A stretch of 26,504 bases of DNA from Sedimentisphaerales bacterium (GCA_016928975.1 JAFGJR010000031.1:1-26504), one strand, 5' to 3'. Numbered from the stretch's first letter, positions 5,851-14,047 are shown. The notes: generated from the sequence alone by a model not told the origin. Numbers and translations are program-made.

Positions 5851-6219
5851 TCAATTCTTGTCTGTTCGGTCGCTTCTCTTTTCGCTGCGGAACGCTGCCG
5901 GGCTGGGGTGAGTATCTCCAGCCGGCCATCTCCCGCTGCGGCAGCAGCAGCGAATGCGGCAGGCCTCGGAAACGGGGTCTCGCGGGCGGACCTCGGCGGC
6001 CGTGACCGAACGCCCTTTCAGGCTCCTGCCATGGACGCTGAGAACGGCGCAAGCACCCTCACTCCTGGCTGGCATGCCCACAAATCCGAATCCTCTGGAT
6101 TCGCCACTCTGACGGCGCCTCACCACGTCCGCCGTCTCCACATGCCCAAACAGCTCGAACACCTCGCGAAGATCGCTCCCCGTGACATCACTCGACAGAT
6201 TGCCCACGCAGATATCCAT
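5851..6219 (-). CDS. RRM-type RNA-binding protein
   Basis: The 122-aa protein starts with a single RNA recognition motif. RNP2 appears as DICVGNLSS (residues 2-10) and RNP1 as SRGFGFVGM (about 41-49), with the intervening LREVFELFGHVETADVV helix and strand. Bacterial single-RRM proteins are small, often cold- or stress-induced RNA binders. After about residue 80 comes a basic, Cys- and Ser-rich tail (RIRCCCRSGRWP) that looks disordered. AAAGGGG lies about 6 nt before the ATG. It lies upstream of DUF2934 in the same direction, then regulatory copy E and csrA, so two RNA-binding regulators occur within 1.2 kb. Confidence 0.88.
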   Translation of the reverse strand: MDICVGNLSSDVTGSDLREVFELFGHVETADVVRRRQSGESRGFGFVGMPARSEGACAVLSVHGRSLKGRSVTAAEVRPRDPVSEACRIRCCCRSGRWPAGDTHPSPAAFRSEKRSDRTDKN

Positions 6220-6667
6220 TGTGTGCCCCTTTCATTTCCATCGAACCCTGTCTCTCGAAGACATGCCACACGAAGAGAAATGATGCGGGAGACGGGTCTT
6301 GAGGCCGGCGATGCTGTCGACTACAGGTGGTCTTGCTTCAAGGCTTCATCAGGCGATCATCCCAAGTTCAGAACAACACGTATCACGGTCATTGTACCGC
6401 CCTCTGGCGCACACGCAAGCTCTTTTTCTTTTTCCCCTCCAAAATATTTCGAATGGTCCATCCCCGGCAGAAGACGCCGAAAAGGCAAAGACAAGCCCAT
6501 TATTTCATGGACACCTCCCCCCTTCCAGGTATGATACGTGCTACACGCATATGGAAAGGATTCATCCGAGATGAACAATCGATCTCAGAATGCGAGGAAG
6601 TGCTCTCCGGACACGCGGGCGACCGCATGATTTCGCCCGCCGCGAGGAGATAGAAGGAGCGCCGGCT
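6220..6667. other. Divergent intergenic region between the RRM gene and STAS gene 2
   Basis: No gene was recognised in these 448 bp. A minus-strand promoter candidate lies at 6391-6418. A pyrimidine-rich AT patch (about 6421-6455) and TATGAT (6530-6535) may belong to a plus-strand promoter for the STAS gene, without a good -35. The conserved palindrome of the left island is absent here. Confidence 0.6.
6391..6418 (-). promoter_or_regulatory. Candidate sigma70-type promoter for the RRM/DUF2934 genes
   Basis: Minus-strand TTGCGT (6413-6418), a 16-bp spacer and TACAAT (6391-6396) would give a leader of about 165 nt before the RRM start at 6219. A long leader is common for cold- or stress-responsive RNA-binding genes. 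Confidence 0.4.
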
Positions 6668-7039
6668 ATGTCCATCGAACAGTATTCTCTGGAAGTGATT
6701 GTGATCGCGGTTGCGGACGGGCCTTCGGTTTTCAAGGTATGGCTTCGTGAGGAGCCTGCGGAAGGTCTGAAGGGCGACCTTCAGTGGCTCTGCGAGGAGT
6801 ACATGGATTCCCACGTTGTCCTGGATCTTGCCGATCTCACGAGCCTGGAAGCTGCAAACTACGGGCTCATGCTGGATCTGCAAAGACTGGTCGAGGAGTC
6901 GAATTATCGCTTTGTCTTGTGCTCCCTGTCGCCGCATCTCAAATGGCAACTGCAATGTGTGCGCCTTGTGGACGAGTTCGATACGTTCGACAACCGGGAG
7001 GCGGCCATCATGGCCCTTACGCCGGAAGACACGTACTGA
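6668..7039 (+). CDS. STAS-domain protein (second copy)
   Basis: The 123-aa single-domain protein has STAS features: N-terminal strand LEVIVIAVADG, central strand SHVVLDLADLTSLEA, helix GLMLDLQRLVEESN, strand RFVLCSLSP and a closing LVDEFDTFDNREAAI helix. The position normally held by the phosphorylatable Ser lies in SLEAANYGL and is Ala, so the classical RsbV/SpoIIAA phospho-switch residue is missing. The ATG at 6668 has AAGGAG about 10 nt upstream. It is similar in layout to the STAS protein at 1360-1695 but clearly diverged. It has no anti-sigma kinase or phosphatase neighbour, so partners are unknown. Confidence 0.7.
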   Translation: MSIEQYSLEVIVIAVADGPSVFKVWLREEPAEGLKGDLQWLCEEYMDSHVVLDLADLTSLEAANYGLMLDLQRLVEESNYRFVLCSLSPHLKWQLQCVRLVDEFDTFDNREAAIMALTPEDTY

Positions 7040-7351
7040 TCGCGCCCCCCATCCGGCGACTGACGGCAACGAGTTCCACGTTCGGTCCATCGAGGATCAC
7101 GAGGCGGGCGATCCGTTCGAATCCGATGCCTCGGAACTCCTGCGCAGGGCCGGCGAACGGCGAGAGCGGCCAGCCGCGGCACAATTATTTTGTATTTTGG
7201 CGATTTATTTTGTTGACTTCTGCGGAGGGGGGGCGATAATGGGGTGCGTGTTTCATGAAGGAGTACGCTTTCCCCCCTCGGAGTCTACCCCTGATCGACA
7301 AGCACGAGGGACAGTCCCTTTGCAGGCCGGAGCGGCCTGGGAGACAAGCAC
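7040..7351. other. Intergenic region and leader of the cold-shock gene
   Basis: These 312 bp contain no recognisable gene. An AT-rich tract (about 7188-7212) sits just upstream of the promoter at 7213-7240 and could act as an UP-type element. The rest is the cold-shock mRNA leader. Confidence 0.55.
7213..7240 (+). promoter_or_regulatory. Sigma70-type promoter of the cold-shock gene
   Basis: TTGACT (7213-7218), a 16-bp spacer with a run of seven G, and GATAAT (7235-7240). Transcription from about 7247 would leave a leader of about 105 nt, as is usual for cold-shock genes whose leaders respond to temperature. Confidence 0.65.
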
Positions 7352-7555
7352 ATGGCAAAAGGCACAGTGAAATGGTTCAACGACAGTAAGGGATTTGGCT
7401 TCATCAGCCCGGCCGGTGGCGGCGCAGATTTGTTCGTCCATCATTCGCAGGTCAAAACGACGGGCTACGCCTCGCTCTCGGAGGGCCAGACAGTCGACTT
7501 TGAAGTCGGAGAGGGCAAGAGGGGCCCGTGTGCGACCAACGTCACGGCGAGCTAG
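7352..7555 (+). CDS. Cold-shock domain protein (Csp family)
   Basis: The 67-aa protein has a single cold-shock domain. It begins [18 protein letters not shown], giving RNP1 (KGFGFI) at 13-18, and RNP2 reads DLFVHHSQV at about 26-34. The length is that of bacterial CspA-like proteins, which bind single-stranded nucleic acid and melt RNA structure. The C-terminus [13 protein letters not shown] is standard for the family. It is transcribed from the promoter at 7213-7240, apparently as a single gene. It joins CsrA and the RRM protein as a third small RNA binder in the left half of the window. Confidence 0.96.
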   Translation: MAKGTVKWFNDSKGFGFISPAGGGADLFVHHSQVKTTGYASLSEGQTVDFEVGEGKRGPCATNVTAS

Positions 7556-7660
7556 GCTGGGATTACAGCCGATGAAACAAAGGACACGGGCAGAGTCCCT
7601 GTCCGCTCCAGACCCTGGGCATGCCCCCGGAATTCGCCCTGGAGCCTCACCCATTCGGGC

Positions 7661-7689
7661 TTGACAAGGAGCCCTTCGCGGGATATGTT
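7661..7689 (+). promoter_or_regulatory. Sigma70-type promoter of the 1049-aa secreted protein gene
   Basis: TTGACA (7661-7666) is perfect, followed by a 17-bp spacer and TATGTT (7684-7689). The predicted start near 7696 lies downstream of the in-frame ATG at 7621, which supports translation from the ATG at 7753. Confidence 0.65.
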
Positions 7690-7752
7690 CGCGCCGTGCT
7701 CGACAGGCAAATTTCTGCTGCGTTGTGCCGGTTCTCCGGAAGAACAGCCACC

Positions 7753-10700
7753 ATGGGTTGGGACCTGGTGGGGTCTGTGACAATTGCCGTCCTGCTGTTG
7801 ACGGGTGTCTCGCGTCTATCCTTCGCGGCCGCGATCGAACATCGCGGGGGCGAGGTTCTGTTCTCCGATGAGACCTTCGCCATCGCGTTCAGCGACGTCG
7901 ATGGGTCCATTCGCTCGATCACGACGCAAGGCCATAACGGCAGCATTCTTCAGAGTGGTGACGAAGGCTTGTGGCGTGTGACCTACAAAGAAGGAGGCGG
8001 CGTCAATGCATCGGACTTCGCAGCCGGCTCGCCATCCAAGGCATTTCACTGGTCCGCGGACGCCTCCGCCGAGACTCTGCATCTGAGCTACACGAGTGCC
8101 GACATTGCTGTGATGGTCATTGTCACTGGGCGCGCGGATGGTGTGGACTTCACGGCGCAGGTGGAACCGGCGAGCAAGACCGTGCTCGAGTTCGCTCTGC
8201 CCTCTCGCCTGCGTTTCGCGCCCGATCAGATGGAGGGGCTGGTTTGCCCGCTCAACGCGAACGAATCGGTGGGCGCGACGTTCAAGCCGGTCTTCTTCGA
8301 GCGCCAGACCGCCGACCACCCGGCCGGCTGGCAGACGCAGGTCGCCGGGCCAAGCGGCTTCATCAGCCTTTTCGGAGCCGGAGCGGTGATGCGGGCCAAC
8401 GCGGATTCGCCCGTGCCGATCAGCATCACCGCAGACGGCCGCATGTGGTTGGGTATGGAGCGGGCCGGCAAATGGGAGGGGAAACTCGCGATTGTCAACC
8501 GCCCGTCACCGCCAAGTGAGGCAGCGCTGGTGCTCGCCGATTCTCCCAACGGGCCGTACTTCTCCGCCGCACCATTCGGTAGGCGAGGTCTGCTCTTCCG
8601 AATCGGCGGTCGGGTCGATACGGACCAGGCGCAATTGGCGCTTGACCTGGTGACAGCCGCTATCGAACACCTCGCGGCCACACCACTACCAGGGCGGTCG
8701 AAAGTCGGGTTGCTCGCCCTGGAGCACGGCCCTCGAACAGGCGGCTGGACGGTCGTGCCGGTGACCGACTGGCGAGACCGGCTGACGGCTTCGACCGCCA
8801 TTAGCCAGGCCAGCCTCCAGGTCGTTGAGCTGTGCAGCGCTCGCGCTATGCTCGACGCGCTGGCGAGCACGGAGTTCCTGGCCGTCCTCAATCCATACGG
8901 GGAATTCACGCCCGTGCTGGAGGAGACGGGAATGGCGGGGACAGTGGCTGCCATCGAGCGATACGTGAGGGCCGGCGGCAACTGGTTCGAGGTCGGCGGT
9001 TACCCCTTCTACTACGAGCTGCGGCCCACGCACTACTACAGCTACACGACGCCGTACCCCCCCGCCTTCGCGGACTTCCTCCATCTCGATGCCTCGGCCG
9101 GCTCGGCCTCCCTTTACGCAGTCCAGCCGATGCAGTGGAAGCCCTGGGACGGAGCCGGCAATCCGTCGGCGATCTTCATCCCGGGCAGGCTCGCCTGGGG
9201 CGGCAACGAGCAAGGCGGCTACTGCGAGCGGGCATTCGGGACATACGTCGGCCGGGGGAGTCGATGGCAATCGCCGCCGGTGCGCCTGGTTCTCGGCAAC
9301 ACGGCGGTCGATGACTTGAACGCCTACTGCCAGGCGAACGGGATCACGCGCTCTCTCGAATCGAAGATGTCCCCGGTTACGCTGACGGCATTCAAACAAT
9401 CGGTGCTGGTATTCCTGGACGGCACGTGCAGCCACATGCTCGCACATCTCCACCAGGTCCCGGCTCCTGCGCTGGTCCATTTCACCCGTTATCTCAAAGG
9501 CGGCTTCGACAAGCAGTATCCGGACCATCTACCTCCAAATCCTGGGTTCGGCACGCCTACCGAGTTTCGCGATCTGCTGGCGCGATGTCGCGAGCTGGGG
9601 CACCTGGTCATGCCGTACACGAATCCGACGTGGTGGTGCGATCATCCCCGCGGGCCGACGTTCCTGCGCGAGGGCGAGGCCCCGCTTCTGCGGCGACTGG
9701 ACGGCTCTCTGTCTTACGAGTCGTATGGGACCAACGACGGCTATACCGTCTGCCACTGGCACCCGGCGGTGCAGGCCGCCAACCGGCTGACCGTTCAGCA
9801 ATTCACGGAGGACTACCCCATCGACGTGCTGTTCCAGGACCAGTGCGGGGCGCGGGACTGGCAGTACGACACGAACCCCGTGTCCACTGCGCCGTTCGCC
9901 TACAGCGAGGGGCTGGTGTCGATGGTCGCCGAGGACAGTCAGAAGAAGCCTCTGTCCACGGAGAACGGATGGGACCGCATCGTGAACTATGAATCGCAGC
10001 TTTGCGGCATGACCTGGGCGATTGTCCCCACGAAGAACGCTCCGGCGTGGCGAACGTTGCTCAAGGAGCGGTTCCCGCCCCAGACCTGGGAGATCTTCCC
10101 GCTCGCTCAATACATCGCACACGACAAGCTCGCTATGGTGCACCACGACCTTGGCCAGTTCGTCACGGACGACGAGGTGCTGGCCTGGACGCTCGGATTA
10201 GGCTACGGCATGAGCTATCGGCTCAGCGCGTCGTCCCTGGACAAATCGAGCACCCGGCAATGGCTCTGCTGGCTGGATCGGCTCCAAAAGTCCGTCTGTG
10301 CCCGGTTCGTAGGCGAACCTGTACGTGTCTTCGCGCACGATCGTGGCGTCAATTCTGCACCTGAGGATGACGGGATTCTGCAGGCGATCTACGGGCCGGT
10401 GGAAGTCGTAGCGAATCTCAACGGCCGTCCCATAACGTCCGGCGGTTGTGAGATCGCCTCACATGGCTTCAGGGCCACAGCGCCAGGTCTCATCGCCGGA
10501 CACCTGAAGTCCCTCAGTGGCACAGACCTGGGCGACGAGGGCGTAGGCTTCGTCGCGGAAGGTGACGCCGGCCGGACGGACCTGTGGCTCTATTCCAGAG
10601 GAGATCGGGACGTGGCTGTTGAACTGCCCGAGCCGATGACCGGCCGCGTGACACTCCGCATGGATGGCGGCTCGGACGTGAATGTCACAGTACAGGATCG

Positions 10701-10902
10701 CACCCTGGCGCTGCACCTTGGCTACTGGCCGGGCATGGAACGCTCGCAGCCTGATCCGGTCCGATATCTCTGGCATGGCGTCCTGAGCAGGCAGGAGGAT
10801 GGTTCCATCCTCGTCTGTGCCGGAGACGGCGACATCCACAGGCGTGACGGAAACCTCCCGCGACGGCCGATAGAGCTCTATCGCAGGACATCCGGCCGAT
10901 GA
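7753..10902 (+). CDS. Large secreted protein, putative glycosidase-like TIM barrel (DUF6259-type)
   Basis: The 1049-aa protein starts with a signal peptide (MGWDLVGSVTIAVLLLTGVS...FAAA), so it is exported. Residues about 30-290 look like a beta-sandwich. Residues about 300-450 look like a Rossmann/GATase-like insert ending YVRAGGNWFEVGGYPFYYEL. The core from about 560 to 850 resembles a (beta/alpha)8 glycosidase-type barrel: HYTNP-like NPTWWCDHPRG (about 624), YTVCHWHPAVQ, DVLFQDQCGARDW (about 690, a candidate acidic active-site strand) and LSTENGWDRI (about 735). A C-terminal beta domain follows. This layout suggests the DUF6259 group of glycosidase-like proteins of Bacteroidetes and Planctomycetes. 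The family assignment is from memory, and activity and substrate are unknown. The ATG at 7753 is preferred over 7621 because the promoter at 7661-7689 lies between them. Confidence 0.6.
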   Translation: MGWDLVGSVTIAVLLLTGVSRLSFAAAIEHRGGEVLFSDETFAIAFSDVDGSIRSITTQGHNGSILQSGDEGLWRVTYKEGGGVNASDFAAGSPSKAFHWSADASAETLHLSYTSADIAVMVIVTGRADGVDFTAQVEPASKTVLEFALPSRLRFAPDQMEGLVCPLNANESVGATFKPVFFERQTADHPAGWQTQVAGPSGFISLFGAGAVMRANADSPVPISITADGRMWLGMERAGKWEGKLAIVNRPSPPSEAALVLADSPNGPYFSAAPFGRRGLLFRIGGRVDTDQAQLALDLVTAAIEHLAATPLPGRSKVGLLALEHGPRTGGWTVVPVTDWRDRLTASTAISQASLQVVELCSARAMLDALASTEFLAVLNPYGEFTPVLEETGMAGTVAAIERYVRAGGNWFEVGGYPFYYELRPTHYYSYTTPYPPAFADFLHLDASAGSASLYAVQPMQWKPWDGAGNPSAIFIPGRLAWGGNEQGGYCERAFGTYVGRGSRWQSPPVRLVLGNTAVDDLNAYCQANGITRSLESKMSPVTLTAFKQSVLVFLDGTCSHMLAHLHQVPAPALVHFTRYLKGGFDKQYPDHLPPNPGFGTPTEFRDLLARCRELGHLVMPYTNPTWWCDHPRGPTFLREGEAPLLRRLDGSLSYESYGTNDGYTVCHWHPAVQAANRLTVQQFTEDYPIDVLFQDQCGARDWQYDTNPVSTAPFAYSEGLVSMVAEDSQKKPLSTENGWDRIVNYESQLCGMTWAIVPTKNAPAWRTLLKERFPPQTWEIFPLAQYIAHDKLAMVHHDLGQFVTDDEVLAWTLGLGYGMSYRLSASSLDKSSTRQWLCWLDRLQKSVCARFVGEPVRVFAHDRGVNSAPEDDGILQAIYGPVEVVANLNGRPITSGGCEIASHGFRATAPGLIAGHLKSLSGTDLGDEGVGFVAEGDAGRTDLWLYSRGDRDVAVELPEPMTGRVTLRMDGGSDVNVTVQDRTLALHLGYWPGMERSQPDPVRYLWHGVLSRQEDGSILVCAGDGDIHRRDGNLPRRPIELYRRTSGR

Positions 10903-10918
10903 GTCGCGGCATTTTGAC

Positions 10919-10947
10919 TTGCCGGACCACGCCGGGCAAGCTACAAT
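10919..10947 (+). promoter_or_regulatory. Promoter of ispG giving a probably leaderless mRNA
   Basis: TTGCCG (10919-10924), a 17-bp spacer and TACAAT (10942-10947) lie immediately before the GTG at 10954. The usual 6-7 nt distance from the -10 places the transcript start on the start codon, and no ribosome binding site is present. Confidence 0.5.
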
Positions 10948-10953
10948 CCTCTC

Positions 10954-12024
10954 GTGGCAGCCAGAAGACTCACGACAACTGTGTGCGTTGGTACTGTGAG
11001 GCTCGGTTGCTCTGCCCCCATCGTGATCCAGTCGATGACCAAGGTCCCTACAACGGACATCGCCCGGTGCGTCCGGCAGATCAACCAGCTTGTGCGAGCG
11101 GGTTGTGCGCTCGTGCGGGTGGCTGTCCCACGGCGGGCGGATACGATTGCATTCGCCGAGATCGTCAAGCGGGTCCGTATTCCGCTGATTGCCGACGTGC
11201 ATTTCAGCCCGCAGCGCGCCGTCGAGGCCATCGAGGCCGGCGCCGCCAAGATCCGGCTGAATCCGGGCAATATCAAGAACCCGGACGAGATCCGCCGCGT
11301 CATCGACGCCGCCAAATCACACAAGACTGCCATCCGCATCGGCGTCAATGAAGCCAGCATCCGCGACCTCCACCAGGAAGCGGTCCCCCCGCAGGAGCGA
11401 ACCGAGCTCATGCTCGAGGAGATGCGCCGGTACATCCGCCTGTTCGAGGATCGCGGCTTCGATCAGTTGGTGCTCAGCGCCAAGAGCAGCAACACCCTGC
11501 GAACCATCGAGGCGAACCGGCGCATCGCCGAGAGCTTCCGGTACCCGCTCCATCTCGGCCTGACCCACGCCGGCCTGCCCCAGGATGCAACCGTCCCCTC
11601 TGCCGTCGCGCTCGGCACGCTTTTGGCCGAGGGGATCGGAGACACGATCCGCGTCAGCGCCGCCGGCGATCCGGTGATCGAGACCCGAATCGCGGCACAA
11701 ATCCTCGTCGCGCTGGAGCTTCGCGAGCGGTCCTCGCCGGAGCTGATCGTCTGTCCCACCTGCGGGCGGACGGAGATCGATGTCGTCAAGCTGGCCAAGC
11801 AGGTGGAGAAGGCCCTGCGCAAGGTGAATCGGCCGTATCGTGTGGCGGTCATGGGCTGCGTGGTCAATGGGCCCGGCGAGGCCGCAGACGCCGATTTCGC
11901 CATCTGCGCCGCCAAGGGAAAGGCCTACTTCTACCGCCAGGGGCAGAGGATCGCAGTCGTGCCCGAGACGCAGATCATCCCCAGGCTTCTCCAGACAGTA
12001 TCGGAGTTCACACAAGACCGTTGA
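10954..12024 (+). CDS. ispG: 4-hydroxy-3-methylbut-2-en-1-yl diphosphate synthase (IspG/GcpE)
   Basis: The 356-aa enzyme catalyses the penultimate step of the MEP isoprenoid pathway, reductive conversion of MEcPP to HMBPP with a [4Fe-4S] cluster. The N-terminal barrel has VIQSMTK, PLIADVHF and KIRLNPGNI. The C-terminal cluster domain has C267 and C270 (CPTCGRTEID), C302 in GCVVNGPGEA, and E309, which fits the fourth-ligand position. The barrel motif that normally reads TEAG reads THAG here (about 204-207), replacing a conserved acidic residue. The GTG start at 10954 has no ribosome binding site; see the promoter entry. A membrane-protein gene follows 9 nt downstream. Confidence 0.95.
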   Translation: MAARRLTTTVCVGTVRLGCSAPIVIQSMTKVPTTDIARCVRQINQLVRAGCALVRVAVPRRADTIAFAEIVKRVRIPLIADVHFSPQRAVEAIEAGAAKIRLNPGNIKNPDEIRRVIDAAKSHKTAIRIGVNEASIRDLHQEAVPPQERTELMLEEMRRYIRLFEDRGFDQLVLSAKSSNTLRTIEANRRIAESFRYPLHLGLTHAGLPQDATVPSAVALGTLLAEGIGDTIRVSAAGDPVIETRIAAQILVALELRERSSPELIVCPTCGRTEIDVVKLAKQVEKALRKVNRPYRVAVMGCVVNGPGEAADADFAICAAKGKAYFYRQGQRIAVVPETQIIPRLLQTVSEFTQDR

Positions 12025-12033
12025 AGGTCCACC

Positions 12034-12729
12034 GTGGTCACGACCGATAACATCACCAGACAGATGCTGAAGCGCCTCCTGGTGGCTATTGTCTTCGGCG
12101 TCGCGTTCGGCTACATCGAATCGGCGGTCGTTGTCTATCTGCGCGCGATCTTCCACCCTGATGGCTTTCACTTCCCGATGCAGGTCTTCGCACTGACCGC
12201 TCAGGGCAGACATCTGCTGTTGACGGAGATCGGACGGGAGATGGCAACACTGGTGCTGATCGCCACCGGCGCATGGCTCTTCGGTCGCAACCGGCAGGAG
12301 TTCGCCGCGTACTCCCTGCTCATCTTCGCGGTCTGGGACATCTTCTACTACATCTGGCTGAAGGTGCTTCTGGACTGGCCCGCGACACTCCTGGATTGGG
12401 ACATTCTGTTCCTGATTCCAGTGGCCTGGGCATCGCCAGTCCTGTATCCGGTCCTCGTCTCGATGGCGATGTTCCTGTTCGCGGTGATGATCCTCGTTCG
12501 CAGCGCACGGGGCCGGTCCGTCGTGGTGACGCGAGGGGACCTGCTCGGCTGGCTGGCAGCCGCCGTCACGGTCGTGGTTTCCTTCTGCCTCCCCGGTGTG
12601 CAGATCAGCCAGCCGGACTACGCGAGTCACTTCCACCCGTCGCTATTCGCCGCCGGCTACGCCCTTGGTATCGCTGCTTGTCTGCGGTCCTTCTTCCGAC
12701 AGCCTGCGGCCCTGGCGCGGGCGTCGTAG
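12034..12729 (+). CDS. Polytopic membrane protein of unknown function
   Basis: The 231-aa protein has about six hydrophobic segments: LLVAIVFGVAFGYIESAVVVYL, MATLVLIATGAWLFG, YSLLIFAVWDIFYYIWL, DILFLIPVAWASPVLYPV then LVSMAMFLFAVMILV, LLGWLAAAVTVVVSF, and LFAAGYALGIAACL. A charged, aromatic loop follows the first segment (RAIFHPDGFHFPMQ), and WDIFYYIWLK is a conspicuous motif. I recognise no family. It starts with GTG 9 nt after the ispG stop, with GAAGG upstream, so it is probably in the ispG operon. It converges with the PIN-TRAM gene and their stops are 19 nt apart. No link to isoprenoid synthesis can be shown from sequence. Confidence 0.8.
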   Translation: MVTTDNITRQMLKRLLVAIVFGVAFGYIESAVVVYLRAIFHPDGFHFPMQVFALTAQGRHLLLTEIGREMATLVLIATGAWLFGRNRQEFAAYSLLIFAVWDIFYYIWLKVLLDWPATLLDWDILFLIPVAWASPVLYPVLVSMAMFLFAVMILVRSARGRSVVVTRGDLLGWLAAAVTVVVSFCLPGVQISQPDYASHFHPSLFAAGYALGIAACLRSFFRQPAALARAS

Positions 12730-12748
12730 GTCCAACTCCGGCCTGGCT

Positions 12749-13855
12749 TCATGCCCCGGTACTGGCGGGACGTCGAGCGGACGAGCGGCGTGAAGGACCG
12801 TTCTCGTCCTGCGCGAGGAATGATTCGAACCGGCCGAAGATCATTTTGCCCGCCGAGGTTTGCAGGGAGCTTGTCACACTGATCGCCACGTCCCTGCCGA
12901 TCTTGTTGCGCCCATTCTCAACGACGACCATCGTGCCGTCGTCGAGGTAACCGATGCCCTGGTCCGCTTCCTCGCCGGGCTTGACGATCCTCACCTGCAT
13001 CTGCTCGCCGGGCAACACGACGACCTTGAGCAGATTGGCCAGGTCGTTGACGTTCACCACGTCAACGCCGCGCACCTGTGCGACCTTGGTCAAGTTGTAG
13101 TCGGTCGTGGCGATGCGCCCGTTGCAGGCCTTGGCGAACAGCAGGAGCTTCTGATCCACACCTTTGGCCTCCTCGATATCCGCCGCGTTCGTCTCGTCGA
13201 TCTCCACGTCGATCGTGGAACTGGCCTGCATCTTGTTGAGCACGTCCAGCCCCCGTCGTCCGCGGTTGCGCTTGAGCTTGTCGGCGGAGTCGGCGATAAG
13301 CTGCAGCTCGTTAAGAACGAAGCGAGGCACAATCACTGGCGCATCGAAGAACTTGTTGGCGCACAGGTCGGAGATGCGCCCATCCACGATGGCCGACGTG
13401 TCGAGCACCAGCGGCCTCGCGCCTTTGGTCTGCTTGGCGAACTCGACGTACGGAATCACGAACCGGATATCGTCCTTCGTTCGAATCACGATGCTGATCG
13501 TCAGGTAGCAAATGCAGATTCCGACAATCCACTTGATCGCGGTGACCGTCTGAGTGGCCATCTGAATCGCATAGGAATCATTGATCATGTCGACGATGGG
13601 TGCCAGGACGCCGCTGATGATCAAACCCACGATCAGGCCGAAGAACACCCCCGCCAGGGCCCCGAGCTTGCGCCGGGGGGTCAACGCGTCCACCATGAAG
13701 ACAAACGCCCCCATCCCAAAGCCGGCGATGAGCACCCCGATGAAGTTCGCCGGCATGTCCGCCGCCTGCCGTGCGATCTCCATGGAGCTGACACTGGCCA
13801 GCATGAAGGCGACCAGCACGACCCAGAAAATCGCCCTAAGAATCCACAGCAACAT
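12749..13855 (-). CDS. Membrane-anchored PIN and TRAM domain protein (YacL-like)
   Basis: The 368-aa protein has four N-terminal membrane segments (about 3-23, 37-56, 66-90, 105-125). A PIN nuclease-fold domain (about 147-275) follows, with the acidic set D152 (LDTSAIVDGR), E183 (VLNELQ), D234 (VDQKLL) and D252 (TTDYN). A TRAM-like RNA-binding domain (about 285-345: MQVRIVKPGEEADQGIGYLDDGTMVVVENG) comes next. This is the YacL/PilT-N-type architecture widespread in Gram-positive and planctomycete genomes, presumed to be a membrane-bound ribonuclease. The ATG at 13855 has GGAGG 8 nt upstream. The C-terminal 20 residues are basic and Ser/Arg rich. It has its own promoter at 13903-13931. Confidence 0.92.
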   Translation of the reverse strand: MLLWILRAIFWVVLVAFMLASVSSMEIARQAADMPANFIGVLIAGFGMGAFVFMVDALTPRRKLGALAGVFFGLIVGLIISGVLAPIVDMINDSYAIQMATQTVTAIKWIVGICICYLTISIVIRTKDDIRFVIPYVEFAKQTKGARPLVLDTSAIVDGRISDLCANKFFDAPVIVPRFVLNELQLIADSADKLKRNRGRRGLDVLNKMQASSTIDVEIDETNAADIEEAKGVDQKLLLFAKACNGRIATTDYNLTKVAQVRGVDVVNVNDLANLLKVVVLPGEQMQVRIVKPGEEADQGIGYLDDGTMVVVENGRNKIGRDVAISVTSSLQTSAGKMIFGRFESFLAQDENGPSRRSSARRPASTGA

Positions 13856-13902
13856 CGCTATGACCTCCAAATGATGACGTTGACAACATCAGTATGCATG
13901 CC

Positions 13903-13931
13903 ATTATATCCATCGGCCACCGTGACGACAA
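13903..13931 (-). promoter_or_regulatory. Sigma70-type promoter of the PIN-TRAM gene
   Basis: On the minus strand, TTGTCG (13926-13931), a 17-bp spacer and a perfect TATAAT (13903-13908), about 40 nt upstream of the expected leader end. Confidence 0.7.
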
Positions 13932-14014
13932 TCATTACTCAACCCTTCTCACGCAAGCAGGGATAGCAAACGCCTATGGAGAACAGTGCACCCGCAAATG
14001 CGTGATCGCCCGGA

Positions 14015-14047
14015 CAAAAAAGGGCTTTCCTCTACAGGAAAGCCCTT
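14015..14047 (-). terminator. Intrinsic terminator of the ispH-rpsA transcript
   Basis: A perfect 12-bp stem (AAGGGCTTTCCT paired with AGGAAAGCCCTT) with a 4-nt loop is followed on the minus strand by a run of T. It begins about 50 nt after the rpsA stop. Confidence 0.92.

Noticed and set aside
7555..7580. Short hairpin (GGCTG/CAGCC) after the cold-shock gene as an intrinsic terminator
   Set aside because: The stem is only 5 bp with no T run.
7621..7752. Upstream ATG for the 1049-aa protein
   Set aside because: The predicted promoter lies within this segment and the signal peptide begins at 7753; the extra residues do not look like protein.
11317..12636. Open frame of 439 codons on the minus strand
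   Set aside because: It is antisense to ispG and the membrane-protein gene, with no domain pattern or ribosome binding site.
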